DNA of 64,000 nt from assembly GCF_013409255.1 (NCBI RefSeq), contig NZ_JACCAS010000002.1:2470001-2534000 (forward strand), given 5' to 3'. A program made the translations under genes and the position numbers. This document shows positions 54,312-63,250 of the stretch, in pieces (positions within the stretch are counted from its first letter, which is position 1; every line of letters begins with the position of its first letter). The notes beneath the pieces were generated by a model. The model was not told the origin of the DNA and ran no database searches. It saw only the letters and a list, made by a program, of their open reading frames with translations. This DNA comes from Paraburkholderia bryophila. Its GTDB lineage: Bacteria > Pseudomonadota > Gammaproteobacteria > Burkholderiales > Burkholderiaceae.

Positions 54312-55838
54312 CTAACGGCAACACGACGTTCCTTCAGCGGCCAACTCCGCCGCGCGCCTGAACGCGCTCACGATGGTCGCGACGATATCCTCGCGCAAAT
54401 GGGCATCGGCCGTTCTCAATGCGTACGACGGATGCCACGTCGGCACGATCAGGCGCCCATCTCGCGCAATGGTCTGCCCGAGGTATTCCGACAGATTGAC
54501 GTGCGCGCCGGTCAGCGCTTTCAGCGCGGTCGCGCCGAGCGTCACGACCACACGCGGCGCGATGTGCGTCAGCTCCTGCTCCAGCCAGTATTGACAAGCC
54601 TCGACCTCGCGCGGCGCAGGCGTGCGATGAATGCGCTGCTGGTCGAGCGTCTCCCACTTGTAATGCTTGATCGCATAGGTCAGATACAGCGCCGACCGCT
54701 CGAGACCGGCGCGCGCGAGCACGGTATCCAGCAACTGACCAGCCGGTCCGCCGAAGGGTTCGCCGTGCTGGTTCTCGTACTCGCCGGGCTGTTCGCCGAC
54801 CACCATGAGCGTCGCCCGAGCCGGCCCGGCGCCCGCGACCGCCTGTTTCGCGTTGCGCCATAACGCGCAGCGCCGGCAGGTGGCGAGCGGGCCGGTCGGC
54901 TCGCGCAATGGCGGCGTCACCGCGGAATATTCGATGGGCGCCCTCTCCGGCACGGTGACGGCGGCGCTCTGCGCGCCGAGACGGCTGCGTTCCCGCGCGA
55001 GGCGGGCGGGCAGCGGCGGACCGGCGGCCGGTGTGCGCCAGTAACGCAGCGGCACGGGCGCCGGTTCGGCGTTGAAGGCGCTGGCGTAATACGCGAGCCA
55101 CAGCGCCTCGGTCGGTTCGCTGGTGATGGCCTCGCCGGCCATAGCGCCGGCGGGTAAGGCGTGAGCGGTTTGTGCACTTTCCTCGGTGGCCGGGCGGCCG
55201 ATCCGCAGCAGCATGCCGTTCCAGAACGCCGCGCCCTGCGGCGTGGCCAGCATCCAGGTGGAGTCGCCCATGCGCTTGCCGAAGTAGGCGGCGGCACGCT
55301 CCAGCAGATCGTGATGCGGCTCGTACCAGCCGACGAACTCCGGCAGTCCCATCGACGGATCGCGACGCCGGAACAGCGTGAGGGTCACCAGGTCTTCGGA
55401 TTCGTGGTCGACCGACTGGATGCGTTGCGCGAGTTGGGCGCCGTCGGGGTCGTCGAGGGCGATCACCTGGCGCTCGCCATGGGTCCAGCGCCAGAGGACG
55501 CGGTAGAGAAGCGCCCAGCGGTCGGGGGCGCGATAGCAGGCTGCCGCTTTTAGCCGCGCGAGCAATTCGCGTGGGATGGCGGGTGGGGCGGTGTTGTTCG
55601 GAGTGGGTGAGCTGCCGGTGACTGCGGTAGCGGAGATGTCTGTCGTGTCTGTCGTGCCGCTGGTGCTTGTCACCGCCGGGCTCGACGTATCTTGCCCCGC
55701 GTCTGAGCGAGCGCCTTCTAGCGCGTCGCTCGCCAACTCGACCCACTCGACCTGCGCCGGCTCGATCTCCTGTCGCAGCAGGGCGCGCGCCGCGCGGCGC
55801 CATGCGGCAAAAGACGGTTCGATGGGAATACGCTTCAT
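54312..55838 (-). CDS. UdgX-type uracil-DNA glycosylase fused to DUF4130
   Basis: A 508-residue fusion. Residues about 1-45 and 85-260 resemble DUF4130 (ALLYRVLWRWTHGERQVIAL, then PEFVGWYEPHHDLLERAAAY), with a Ser/Thr-rich insert near 45-85. The C-terminal 190 residues are a family-4-type uracil-DNA glycosylase: GEQPGEYENQHGEPFGGPAG, the UdgX-like RIH in QQRIHRTPAPREV, and WHPSYALR. The histidine of RIH is the residue by which UdgX binds uracil covalently. A LexA box lies 12 bases before ATG 55838, so it is SOS-induced. No partner radical SAM gene, common beside this fusion, is in the window. It converges on hipA. Confidence 0.87.
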   Translation of the reverse strand: MKRIPIEPSFAAWRRAARALLRQEIEPAQVEWVELASDALEGARSDAGQDTSSPAVTSTSGTTDTTDISATAVTGSSPTPNNTAPPAIPRELLARLKAAACYRAPDRWALLYRVLWRWTHGERQVIALDDPDGAQLAQRIQSVDHESEDLVTLTLFRRRDPSMGLPEFVGWYEPHHDLLERAAAYFGKRMGDSTWMLATPQGAAFWNGMLLRIGRPATEESAQTAHALPAGAMAGEAITSEPTEALWLAYYASAFNAEPAPVPLRYWRTPAAGPPLPARLARERSRLGAQSAAVTVPERAPIEYSAVTPPLREPTGPLATCRRCALWRNAKQAVAGAGPARATLMVVGEQPGEYENQHGEPFGGPAGQLLDTVLARAGLERSALYLTYAIKHYKWETLDQQRIHRTPAPREVEACQYWLEQELTHIAPRVVVTLGATALKALTGAHVNLSEYLGQTIARDGRLIVPTWHPSYALRTADAHLREDIVATIVSAFRRAAELAAEGTSCCR

Positions 55839-55850
55839 GCGGGTAAAATG

Positions 55851-55866
55851 CTGTATGGATATACAG
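55851..55866. promoter_or_regulatory. LexA operator upstream of UdgX-DUF4130
   Basis: CTGTATGGATATACAG matches CTGT-N8-ACAG, with further symmetric flanks (TACTGTAT side). It is 12 bases before the minus-strand start at 55838. This is the second good LexA box in the window. Confidence 0.85.
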
Positions 55867-55898
55867 TATCCGCCCAAACCACCACGAAGATCAAGCCA

Positions 55899-56486
55899 CT
55901 AGACCTTGAGCAGATCCTCCGGCGTATCCACGTCCCGCAAAATACCCGGATCGTCGACATCCAGCCGCGTCACTCGTTGCGACATCAACAAAGCGCGCGC
56001 GCCGGTATCGCCGTCGAGCATCAGCAACGCGTCGCGATGTTCGATCCCGAAACCCACCGGATGCCCCCGCTGTCCCTGGTAAAACGGCGCGACCAGCGAA
56101 GCCCCGCCATCGAGCGCGTGAGCGACGGCTTCGATCGTGGCGGTGGCGATGCGCGGCATATCCGCCAGCGCGACGATCCAGCCTTCGGCGTCGTCGCTGG
56201 CTTCGATGCCGGCGGCGAGGCTCGCGCCCATGCCGCGCTCGGCGTCGGCGGCGAACACCACGTCGCAACCGGCGTCGTTCAGCAGTCGCGCGAGCGCGTC
56301 CGAGCCCGGCCGCACCACCGCGAGCACCCGCGTCACCACCCGCAGCAACCGATGCGCGGCTTCATGCGCGACCGGCGTGCCGTCGGGCATGCGCGCTAAA
56401 AGTTTGTTGTGGAGGCCCTCGGGATCGAAGCGAGAGCCGAAGCCGGCGGCGAGCAGCACGCCAGTGGCGAGTGAGGCGTAGGCCAT
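55899..56486 (-). CDS. MocA-like nucleotidyltransferase
   Basis: A 195-residue MobA/MocA-family protein beginning GVLLAAGFGSRFDPEG (LAAGxGxRF nucleotide loop), with GWIVALADMPRI (the metal aspartate) and GQRGHPVGFG. MocA adds CMP to molybdenum cofactor to make the dinucleotide form needed by xanthine dehydrogenase/aldehyde oxidase enzymes. Its position just downstream of paoABC, which encodes such an enzyme, supports that role. ATG 56486 gives the family N-terminus. Confidence 0.82.
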   Translation of the reverse strand: MAYASLATGVLLAAGFGSRFDPEGLHNKLLARMPDGTPVAHEAAHRLLRVVTRVLAVVRPGSDALARLLNDAGCDVVFAADAERGMGASLAAGIEASDDAEGWIVALADMPRIATATIEAVAHALDGGASLVAPFYQGQRGHPVGFGIEHRDALLMLDGDTGARALLMSQRVTRLDVDDPGILRDVDTPEDLLKV

Positions 56487-56696
56487 GGGCGGGCACCGGT
56501 GGAAAGAATGAGACCGATTGTGCGATGCAACCCAGGCACAGGCAAGCGCCAATGCATACGCCTGGCGCTTGCTGTCTAAATTCACGCCGCTATCGTCGAG
56601 GTTCGCCGCTTCGCAAGGTCACGAGGTTACGAGGTCACGACGTCACACTTTCACAGCCTCACGACGAAACGCGTTCGTCCAACAAGCGTGGCTCCC

Positions 56697-58919
56697 TCAA
56701 ACCTGCATCACCCCCATCACCTTATCGAGCGTGACCGGCAAATCGCGCACCCGTACCCCCGTCGCGTGATACACCGCATTCGCGATCGCGGCCGGCACGC
56801 CGGTAATACCGATCTCGCCGATGCCGCGCACGCCGAGCGAGTTGATATACGGATCGGGCCGGTCGATAAACGTAATGTCGAGCGAACCGATATCCGCGTT
56901 CACCGGCACGTGATACTCGGCGAGGTTCGCGTTGGTGAAGCGCCCATAGCGCGTATCGAGCAGGGTTTCCTCCTGCAGCGCCGCGCCGATTCCCCAGACG
57001 ATGCCGCCCATCAACTGACTGCGCGCCGTCTTCAGGTTCAGCACACGGCCCACGTCGTAAGCGGCCACGACGCGCGGCACGCGAATCGTGCCTAGCTCGG
57101 CGTCGACATGCACCTCGACGAACACCGCGCCGAACGAGTGGAACGAGTACTTCTGCTTTTCTTCGCCGGGTTTGACGGTCGCGGTTGCCTCGATCGGCTT
57201 GCCGCCCGAACGCGCGATGATCGCCGCCGCCGGATCGCGTTTTCCCGGCTGCGAACGGCTCGTCACCCAGCCGTCGATCACCGTGATGTCTTCGAGCGCG
57301 ATGCCGTACACGGGCGAAGCCTCGTCGGCGAGCGCCAGCGTGATCAACTGGCTGCGGGCCTGATTGGCCGCGTCGCGCACGGCCGGCGACACGCTTGCCG
57401 CCGATTGTGAACCGCCCGACACCGGCGCGCGCGGCAGCGAAGAATCGCCGAGCGCGAAGTGGATGTTTTCCGGCGCGAAGCCGAGTGCATCGGCGGCGAC
57501 CTGGGTCATCACGGTGTAAGTGCCGGTGCCGAGATCCTGCGTGCCCGAGGCGACCATCGCGGTGCCGTCCGGCAGAATCCGCGCGATAGCCGCGGCTTCG
57601 CTGCGGTTGGCCGGATACGTCGCGGTCGCCATGCCGAAGCCGATCAGCGTGTTGCCGTCGCGCATGGAACGCGGTGTGGCGGTGCGCCGCGACCAGCCGA
57701 ATTTTTGCGCGCCGATCTGATAGCACTCGCGCAACGACTTTCCCGACCAGGGTTTGTTTTCCTGCGGATCGGCGTCGGCGTAATTCTTCAGGCGCAAAGC
57801 GAGCGGGTCCATCTGCAGGGCGACCGCGAGTTCGTCCATGGCCGATTCGAGCGCGAACGAACCGGTGGTCTCGCCCGGCGCGCGCATGAAGGTCGGCGTG
57901 CCGAGGTTGAGCGGCACGATGCGGTGCGTGGTCACCTGGTTGGGCACTGCGTACAGCATGCGCGTGACCATGCAGCAGGTCTCGGTCCAGTCTTCGATCA
58001 CCGACGTATTCGACGTGCTGTCGTGACGCATGGCGGTCAGCGTGCCGTCGTGGCGCGCGGCCAGAATGAAGCGCTGTTCCGTGTGCGGCCGCGCGCCGAC
58101 CGGGCCGAACATTTGCGGCCGTTCGAGCGCGAGCCGCACCGGCCGGCCGGTCTGCCGCGCGGCCATTGCGCACAACGACACATGCGACCACGACGAGCCC
58201 TTGCAACCAAAGCCGCCGCCGACGAATGGCGAAATCACGCGCACGTCGGCGGGCGACATGCCGAACGTTTTGGCGATCGCCTGCGCCGCGCTGCTGACGC
58301 CCTGCGTCGCGTCGTACAGCGTGAGCTGCGGGCCGTCCCAGCGCGCCAGGGTGGCGTGCGGTTCCATCGGGTTGTGATGCTCGATCGGCGTGGTGTAGGT
58401 CGCATCCACATGCACGGCGCCGTTGCGCATGCCGTCGTCGAAACTGCCGCGCTGAGTATCCGTTTGCCTGCCTTGCGGCCGATCCGGCGCGTGCGCGTTC
58501 GGTTTCGCCTGCGTGAAGTCCACGGTCGCCGCGCTGGCCTGGTAGGTGATGCGCAACTGGTGCGCGGCGTCGGTGGCATGTTCGAGCGTGTCGGCGACCA
58601 CCACCGCGACCGGCTCGTTGTTGTAGTGAACCTCGTTGTCCTGCAGCAGCGACAGACGCCGGCCGGCCGGCGGCGCGAGCGCCGGTTTGCCGCCGTTCGG
58701 CAGACGCGGCGCGTTCTGATACGTCATCACCAGCAGCACACCGGGCAGCGCCTGCGCGCGACTCGCGTCGATCGACGCAATCGTGCCGCGCGCAATCGTG
58801 CTGGTCACGAGCACCGCATGCGCGAGACGCGCTTCGGGGAATTCGGCGGCGTAGCGCGCTTCGCCGGTGACTTTGAGCAGACCGTCGATCCGGTCGACCG
58901 GTTGTCCGATCAGATTCAT
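56697..58919 (-). CDS. paoC: Aldehyde oxidoreductase molybdenum-binding subunit (PaoC-type)
   Basis: A 740-residue molybdopterin subunit of the xanthine oxidase family. It contains the small N-terminal Ald_Xan_dh domain ([20 protein letters not shown]), [20 protein letters not shown] and [19 protein letters not shown] for cofactor binding. The catalytic glutamate is in [20 protein letters not shown]. PaoABC oxidises aldehydes in the periplasm and is exported by Tat on the PaoA signal. Its start overlaps the paoB end by four bases (58916-58919). ATG 58919 gives the family N-terminus, [14 protein letters not shown]. Confidence 0.9.
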   Translation of the reverse strand: MNLIGQPVDRIDGLLKVTGEARYAAEFPEARLAHAVLVTSTIARGTIASIDASRAQALPGVLLVMTYQNAPRLPNGGKPALAPPAGRRLSLLQDNEVHYNNEPVAVVVADTLEHATDAAHQLRITYQASAATVDFTQAKPNAHAPDRPQGRQTDTQRGSFDDGMRNGAVHVDATYTTPIEHHNPMEPHATLARWDGPQLTLYDATQGVSSAAQAIAKTFGMSPADVRVISPFVGGGFGCKGSSWSHVSLCAMAARQTGRPVRLALERPQMFGPVGARPHTEQRFILAARHDGTLTAMRHDSTSNTSVIEDWTETCCMVTRMLYAVPNQVTTHRIVPLNLGTPTFMRAPGETTGSFALESAMDELAVALQMDPLALRLKNYADADPQENKPWSGKSLRECYQIGAQKFGWSRRTATPRSMRDGNTLIGFGMATATYPANRSEAAAIARILPDGTAMVASGTQDLGTGTYTVMTQVAADALGFAPENIHFALGDSSLPRAPVSGGSQSAASVSPAVRDAANQARSQLITLALADEASPVYGIALEDITVIDGWVTSRSQPGKRDPAAAIIARSGGKPIEATATVKPGEEKQKYSFHSFGAVFVEVHVDAELGTIRVPRVVAAYDVGRVLNLKTARSQLMGGIVWGIGAALQEETLLDTRYGRFTNANLAEYHVPVNADIGSLDITFIDRPDPYINSLGVRGIGEIGITGVPAAIANAVYHATGVRVRDLPVTLDKVMGVMQV

Positions 58920-59917
58920 ACGACACCTCCCGCGCGGCCGGCGGCCTGGTTCACGGCACGCACGATCGCGCGCTGCGCGAGCTGCACCTTGAAGCGATTG
59001 TCGCGCTGCGGACGCGCGTCGCGTAATGCGGCGGCGGCCGCGTTGCGCAGCGTGTCCTGCGTGAGCGTCTGACCGTTGAGCATCTGTTCGGCCGCACTCG
59101 CGCGCCACGGTTTGTGCGCGACGCCGCCCAACGCGATACGCACGGTGCTCACCCGATCGCCGTCCATCTGCAAAGCGGCCGCCACCGAGATCAGCGCGAA
59201 TGCGTAACTGGCGCGGTCACGCACTTTCAGATAATGCGCGTGGCTGCTGAAGAGCGGCGGCGGCAGATCGACAGCGGTGATCAATTCACCGGGCTGCAGG
59301 GTCGTATCGACATCGGGGCGATCGCCAGGTAATCGATGAAACTCGGCGAACGGAATCACGCGTTCGCCGGCGGGACCGCTGACGCGAACCACCGCGTCGA
59401 GCGCCGCGAGCGCCACGCTCATGTCCGACGGATTCACGGCGATGCACTGCGCGCTCGTACCGAGAATCGCGTGTGTGCGGTTCAGGCCGTCGAGCGCCGC
59501 GCAGCCGCTGCCCGGCATGCGCTTGTTGCACTGCGTGAAGGCGGTGTCGTAAAAGTAACCGCAGCGGGTACGCTGCAGCAGATTGCCGCCGACGGTCGCC
59601 ATATTGCGCAGTTGCGACGACGCGCCCGCCAGCAATGCTTGCGAAAGCAACGGATAGTGCTCGCGCACCAGCGCGTGATTGGCCGCGTCGCTATTGCGCA
59701 CCAGCGCGCCGATGCGAATGCCGCCGTCGGGCTGCGTGGTGACCGTATCGAGTCCGCCGATATGGGTGATATCGATCAGCCGCAGCGGCCGCGCCACGCC
59801 GCCCTTCATCAGATCGAGCAGATTGGTGCCGCCGCCGATAAACACCGCGCCCGGCTGCTGCGCCGCGCGCACGGCGCCGGCGACATCGCCGGCGCGTTCG
59901 TAAGAGATCGCATCCAT
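58916..59917 (-). CDS. paoB: Aldehyde oxidoreductase FAD-binding subunit (PaoB-type)
   Basis: A 333-residue FAD subunit. [16 protein letters not shown] and [20 protein letters not shown] bind FAD. The stretch [20 protein letters not shown] with the following Cys holds the cysteines that bind an extra [4Fe-4S] cluster in E. coli PaoB, a mark that sets it apart from ordinary XdhB. It passes electrons between the molybdenum and iron-sulphur subunits and an acceptor. ATG 59917 is preferred. It lies between paoA and paoC in a three-gene operon. Confidence 0.9.
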   Translation of the reverse strand: MDAISYERAGDVAGAVRAAQQPGAVFIGGGTNLLDLMKGGVARPLRLIDITHIGGLDTVTTQPDGGIRIGALVRNSDAANHALVREHYPLLSQALLAGASSQLRNMATVGGNLLQRTRCGYFYDTAFTQCNKRMPGSGCAALDGLNRTHAILGTSAQCIAVNPSDMSVALAALDAVVRVSGPAGERVIPFAEFHRLPGDRPDVDTTLQPGELITAVDLPPPLFSSHAHYLKVRDRASYAFALISVAAALQMDGDRVSTVRIALGGVAHKPWRASAAEQMLNGQTLTQDTLRNAAAAALRDARPQRDNRFKVQLAQRAIVRAVNQAAGRAGGVV

Positions 59918-59930
59918 GCTGGTCGCTCCG

Positions 59931-60692
59931 TTACGCGTTGCGCTGGGCGCTGTCTTGCGGCTGGCCCTGCAACGGGCCGACGGCCGCGTTGCCGGTCTGG
60001 CCGCTACCGTCGTGCACCGCGCGTACCGCGGCGACGATGTTCGCGTAGGCACCGCAGCGGCAGATATTGCCGCTCATGCGCTCGCGGATTTCAGCGTCGG
60101 ACAGTTGCGCGGGGCGGTCGCGCACGTCGGCGGTGACGGTGCTGGCCGTACCGCTGCGGAATTCGTTCAGTAGGGCAGTCGCGGAACACAACTGCCCGGG
60201 CGTACAGTAGCCGCACTGAAACGCGTCGTGTTCGATGAACGCGCGTTGCATTGGACTCAAGACGCCGTTGCTGGCGAGTCCTTCAACGGTCGTGATCTGT
60301 TCGCCTTCATGCATGACCGCGAGCGTCAAACACGCGTTGATGCGGCGGCCGTCGGCGAGCACCGTGCAGGCACCGCATTGACCGCGGTCGCAGCCTTTCT
60401 TCGTGCCCATCAGCCCGGCGTATTCGCGCAGCGCGTCGAGCAGCGTAACGCGCGGTTCGAGTTGCAGCGTGTAAGGGCGGCCGTTGACGGTCAATGTAAC
60501 CGGACGCGGCGGCACGGTTTGCCGGACCGGCGCAGGCGGCGCGACTGGCGTTTGAGTTTGCGCGTGCAGATGCGGCGCGGCGCCGACTGTCGCGGCAGCG
60601 GCGGCGGTTTGCAGAAAGCGGCGGCGTGAAGGTTGATTGGGTGTGGCGGCGGGTGCGTCGCTCGAATCCGGACGATCGGTATGCGTGGGCAT
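59931..60692 (-). CDS. paoA: Aldehyde oxidoreductase iron-sulphur subunit with Tat signal (PaoA-type)
   Basis: A 253-residue [2Fe-2S] subunit. The N-terminus has a twin-arginine signal, [18 protein letters not shown], so the assembled complex works in the periplasm. The plant-type cluster is in [15 protein letters not shown] and the second cluster in CGYCTPGQ and ICRCGAY. A Pro/Gln-rich stretch separates the signal from the ferredoxin fold. It is the first gene of the paoABC operon; ATG 60692 places the Tat motif about 22 residues in. Confidence 0.92.
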   Translation of the reverse strand: MPTHTDRPDSSDAPAATPNQPSRRRFLQTAAAAATVGAAPHLHAQTQTPVAPPAPVRQTVPPRPVTLTVNGRPYTLQLEPRVTLLDALREYAGLMGTKKGCDRGQCGACTVLADGRRINACLTLAVMHEGEQITTVEGLASNGVLSPMQRAFIEHDAFQCGYCTPGQLCSATALLNEFRSGTASTVTADVRDRPAQLSDAEIRERMSGNICRCGAYANIVAAVRAVHDGSGQTGNAAVGPLQGQPQDSAQRNA

Positions 60693-61015
60693 GACGTTCT
60701 GTCGACTCCATTGAAAGGTCAATGCAGGCTGGCGAAGCGTCGAATTCCGAAGCGTCGCGATCCAACGGATTTCACGCAGCAATTTGGATGCCGTTGTGAG
60801 TACAACGGTATTAGAAAAAAGGGGAGACAGCAAAGCGAATCTCGCCGGCCGGCGGTGGCGTGTGCCGATGCCGTGCGTGGAACGCCGAGCCGGCGCGCGC
60901 CCGTTCGCGATGCCTGCCGGTTCGCGCACTACAGTTTTGTGTATTCAGATTTGAATCGGCGGCGTCTGGTTGCCCGCCGCCGTTCGCCCGATCGTCATCG
61001 GTGACGATCAATCAA
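60693..61015. other. Upstream region of paoABC
   Basis: About 320 bases before paoA, with a less GC-rich part near 60790-60840 where the promoter probably lies. No strong operator pattern was seen. The far end borders the DUF883-like gene, which runs toward it. Confidence 0.35.
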
Positions 61016-61291
61016 TTACCGACGATAATCGCGCCCCGACGCGCCATGCGCCCACAGCGCGCCAGCGACGAACCCGGCCAATGCCACCACCGCAATCGCC
61101 GTGAACGGACTTTCGGCCGTGGTTTCACGCACGAGACTCGTTGTGCTCGCGCAAAGCTGTTGCGCCTTGCCGCTGAGCTCGCGCGCTTTGCCGGCCATCT
61201 GTGTGCCGGTGTCGCCCAACACGTCGCCGACCGCGCTTTGCACCTTGCCCGCGACTTCGTTGACTGCGCCTTCCGCTGAATTGGTGTCCAT
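61016..61291 (-). CDS. CsbD/DUF883-like small protein
   Basis: A 91-residue protein. The N-terminal half, SAEGAVNEVAGKVQSAVGDV then LGDTGTQMAGKARELSGKAQ, is CsbD-like, and the C-terminal end has a hydrophobic segment (FTAIAVVALAGFVAGALWAH) as in DUF883/ElaB-type stress or ribosome-associated membrane proteins. Such proteins are common, induced in stationary phase or stress in other bacteria; that role is inference here. A GGGAGCAAAAACGT stretch precedes ATG 61291. Confidence 0.78.
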   Translation of the reverse strand: MDTNSAEGAVNEVAGKVQSAVGDVLGDTGTQMAGKARELSGKAQQLCASTTSLVRETTAESPFTAIAVVALAGFVAGALWAHGASGRDYRR

Positions 61292-61469
61292 ACGTTTTTG
61301 CTCCCATTGTCATATTTACGCGTGGCGCGTCTGTCATCGCAACGCCGCCACACCAGGGTTTCGCGCAACCGCCCGGCGAGGCGGCGTACGTCCACCCGAC
61401 AGGGCGCAAGAAGCGCGCCCGGGAACACCACGCAACAGGGGCTGAAAAGGGCTGAAGCGCGTGACGGTA

Positions 61470-62153
61470 TCAACGTCTGCGACGCGAATTGATGCCGACG
61501 AACACGGCCATCAGCATCAGGAATCCGCCGAACAGCAGCGCGGAATTGAGCGCCGCATGCGCGACGCCAAGCCGGCCGACGTTGATGAACGGATAGGGGT
61601 AGTAGTCGGACAGACCGCCGCGCCAGAAGGTCACGGCGAGATAGGCCAGCGGATACACGAGCCACAGCAGACCGTGGCGGAGTTTCAGCTGGAAGCGCGG
61701 TACGAACAGGACCCAGTAGAGCGCGGACAGCATCGGCAAAATGCTGTGCAGCGATTCGTTGAGCAGCATCCTGAACGCGGTCGGCGTCCACCAGCCGCGC
61801 AACAGCAGGTTATAGGCGATGCCGACAAACACCATGTAGCCGACCACCGCGGTCACGACTGTGGGTTGCCGGAAAAAACGCGGTAGCGGCGACCTGAGTC
61901 CCCGCAGCGCCACGCAGGTGAAACAGATCGCGCACGCCAGCACCGTCAGATTGGTCAGGTAGCTGCTCATGCGGGCCAGCCCGTCGAGCACGGTCAGCCC
62001 GCGCGACAGCGTGCGGTTGAGTGTCACCTCGGCTTGCGCGACGATCGCGAGCCACGCGATGACGGCGATAATCGCCGCTAACGTCACCGACGAAACACTA
62101 GGCGTATGCAGCGGAAGATCGGGCTCCCGTTGCTGATGAGGGGCAGGGCGCAT
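61470..62153 (-). CDS. Pr6Pr family membrane protein
   Basis: A 227-residue protein with six predicted helices. Family-like marks are ARMSSYLTNLTVLACAICFT near helix 2, ESLHSILPMLSALYWVLFVP and LVYPLAYLAVTFWRGGLSDYYPYPF (read as its parts WLVYPLAY and GGLSDYYPYPFINV). Pr6Pr proteins are widespread, of unknown function, and distantly like the FAR-17a/AIG1 hydrolases of membranes. The end is Arg-rich. It is transcribed in the same direction as motAB but about 90 bases from motB. Confidence 0.75.
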   Translation of the reverse strand: MRPAPHQQREPDLPLHTPSVSSVTLAAIIAVIAWLAIVAQAEVTLNRTLSRGLTVLDGLARMSSYLTNLTVLACAICFTCVALRGLRSPLPRFFRQPTVVTAVVGYMVFVGIAYNLLLRGWWTPTAFRMLLNESLHSILPMLSALYWVLFVPRFQLKLRHGLLWLVYPLAYLAVTFWRGGLSDYYPYPFINVGRLGVAHAALNSALLFGGFLMLMAVFVGINSRRRR

Positions 62154-62246
62154 GCGATCGATTTTATACGCGCCACCGGGGCTGCGCAGTGTGCGCTATC
62201 GATCGCATGCCTTCAGGTTGCGCAGGTCCAACAGCGCCGGAAAAAT

Positions 62247-63239
62247 TCACGGCGTGCCATGCGTTCCGGTCACCGGCTGCAGACGTTCCACCACCGCTGG
62301 AATGACCGAGCTTGCCGGTGTGGCTTCGTCGATCGCGGTGCGGCCGCCATCGTGGAAAAAGGCCAGTTCCGCCGCCTTGTTCAGCACGAGGATACTGATG
62401 CGCCGGTTGGTCGGCTCGTCGACGACCTTGCTGTTCAGCGGCAAGACGTCGGCCAGCCCGCGCACCTGCAACAGCTTTTCGCCGTGCATGCCGCCCTCCA
62501 CCAGCGCGCGGCGCGCGGCGTTGGCGCGCTCCGACGACAACTCCCAGTTCGAATAGCCGTCCGGGCCCGCGGTGTACGGCACCGCATCCGTATGGCCGGC
62601 AATCGAAATACGGTTGTCGACGTCGTTGAGCGCGGCGCCGATCTGCGTGAGAATCGTCACCGCATACGGTTGCAGCTTCGAACTGCCGGAGGCGAACATC
62701 GGCCGGTTTTGCGAGTCGACGATCTCGATGCGCAGGCCTTCGTTGGTGATCGAAATGCGGATCTGATCCTTGAACGCCTTCAAGGCCGGGCTCTGTTCGA
62801 TCAGCGTGGTGAGCTTCGCCTTCAGTTGTTCGAGGCGGGCCGCATCCGCGGGCGCCACGGTCGGGGCGGCGGTGGTCGGCGGCGTCGGTTGGGTCTGGCT
62901 CTTCTTGCCGTCGCCGGGCCGCGTGTCGGAGATATCGCGGCCGCCGCCCTGCACCACGCTCGGTCGCGCGGCGGCGGTGCCCTGGCTGCCGCCGAGCAGG
63001 CTCGACAGCGGCGTGTTGAAATAATCTTCGATACCCTGCTTGTCGTACTTCGACGTCGAGCCGAGCAGCCACATCAACAGAAAGAACGCCATCATTGCCG
63101 TGACGAAATCGGCGTACGCGATCTTCCACGCGCCGCCGTGATGCGCGGCGTGATCGCCGCCCTTGCGCAAGCGGCGCACGATCACGGGGGCCGGCGTTTC
63201 CACCTGTTGCGACGCGCGCGACGGTCTTTCGCTCATCAT
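62247..63239 (-). CDS. motB: Flagellar motor stator protein MotB
   Basis: A 330-residue stator protein. The single N-terminal helix carries the proton-binding aspartate in WKIAYADFVTAMMAFFLLMW. A plug/linker follows, Thr/Pro-rich at 95-130. The C-terminal OmpA-like domain binds peptidoglycan: SISIAGHTDAVPYTAG-like sequence is seen as RISIAGHTDAVPY, then NWELSSERANAARRALVEGG. Two adjacent ATGs (63239 and 63236) are possible; GGAG lies before both. It follows motA by 11 bases. The end lies about 90 bases before the Pr6Pr gene. Confidence 0.94.
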   Translation of the reverse strand: MMSERPSRASQQVETPAPVIVRRLRKGGDHAAHHGGAWKIAYADFVTAMMAFFLLMWLLGSTSKYDKQGIEDYFNTPLSSLLGGSQGTAAARPSVVQGGGRDISDTRPGDGKKSQTQPTPPTTAAPTVAPADAARLEQLKAKLTTLIEQSPALKAFKDQIRISITNEGLRIEIVDSQNRPMFASGSSKLQPYAVTILTQIGAALNDVDNRISIAGHTDAVPYTAGPDGYSNWELSSERANAARRALVEGGMHGEKLLQVRGLADVLPLNSKVVDEPTNRRISILVLNKAAELAFFHDGGRTAIDEATPASSVIPAVVERLQPVTGTHGTP

Positions 63240-63250
63240 GCCGCTCCGCG

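Noticed and set aside
54334-55803. Second minus-strand frame of 489 codons within the UdgX gene
   Set aside because: Overlaps the UdgX-DUF4130 gene in another frame and shows no family motif.
56600-56660. Repeated GGTCACGAGGT-like units before paoC's 3' end
   Set aside because: Imperfect short repeats of a few copies, outside genes; too degenerate to call an element.
57459-59072. 537-codon plus-strand frame opposite paoC/paoB
   Set aside because: Arg-rich shadow of two well-supported minus-strand genes.
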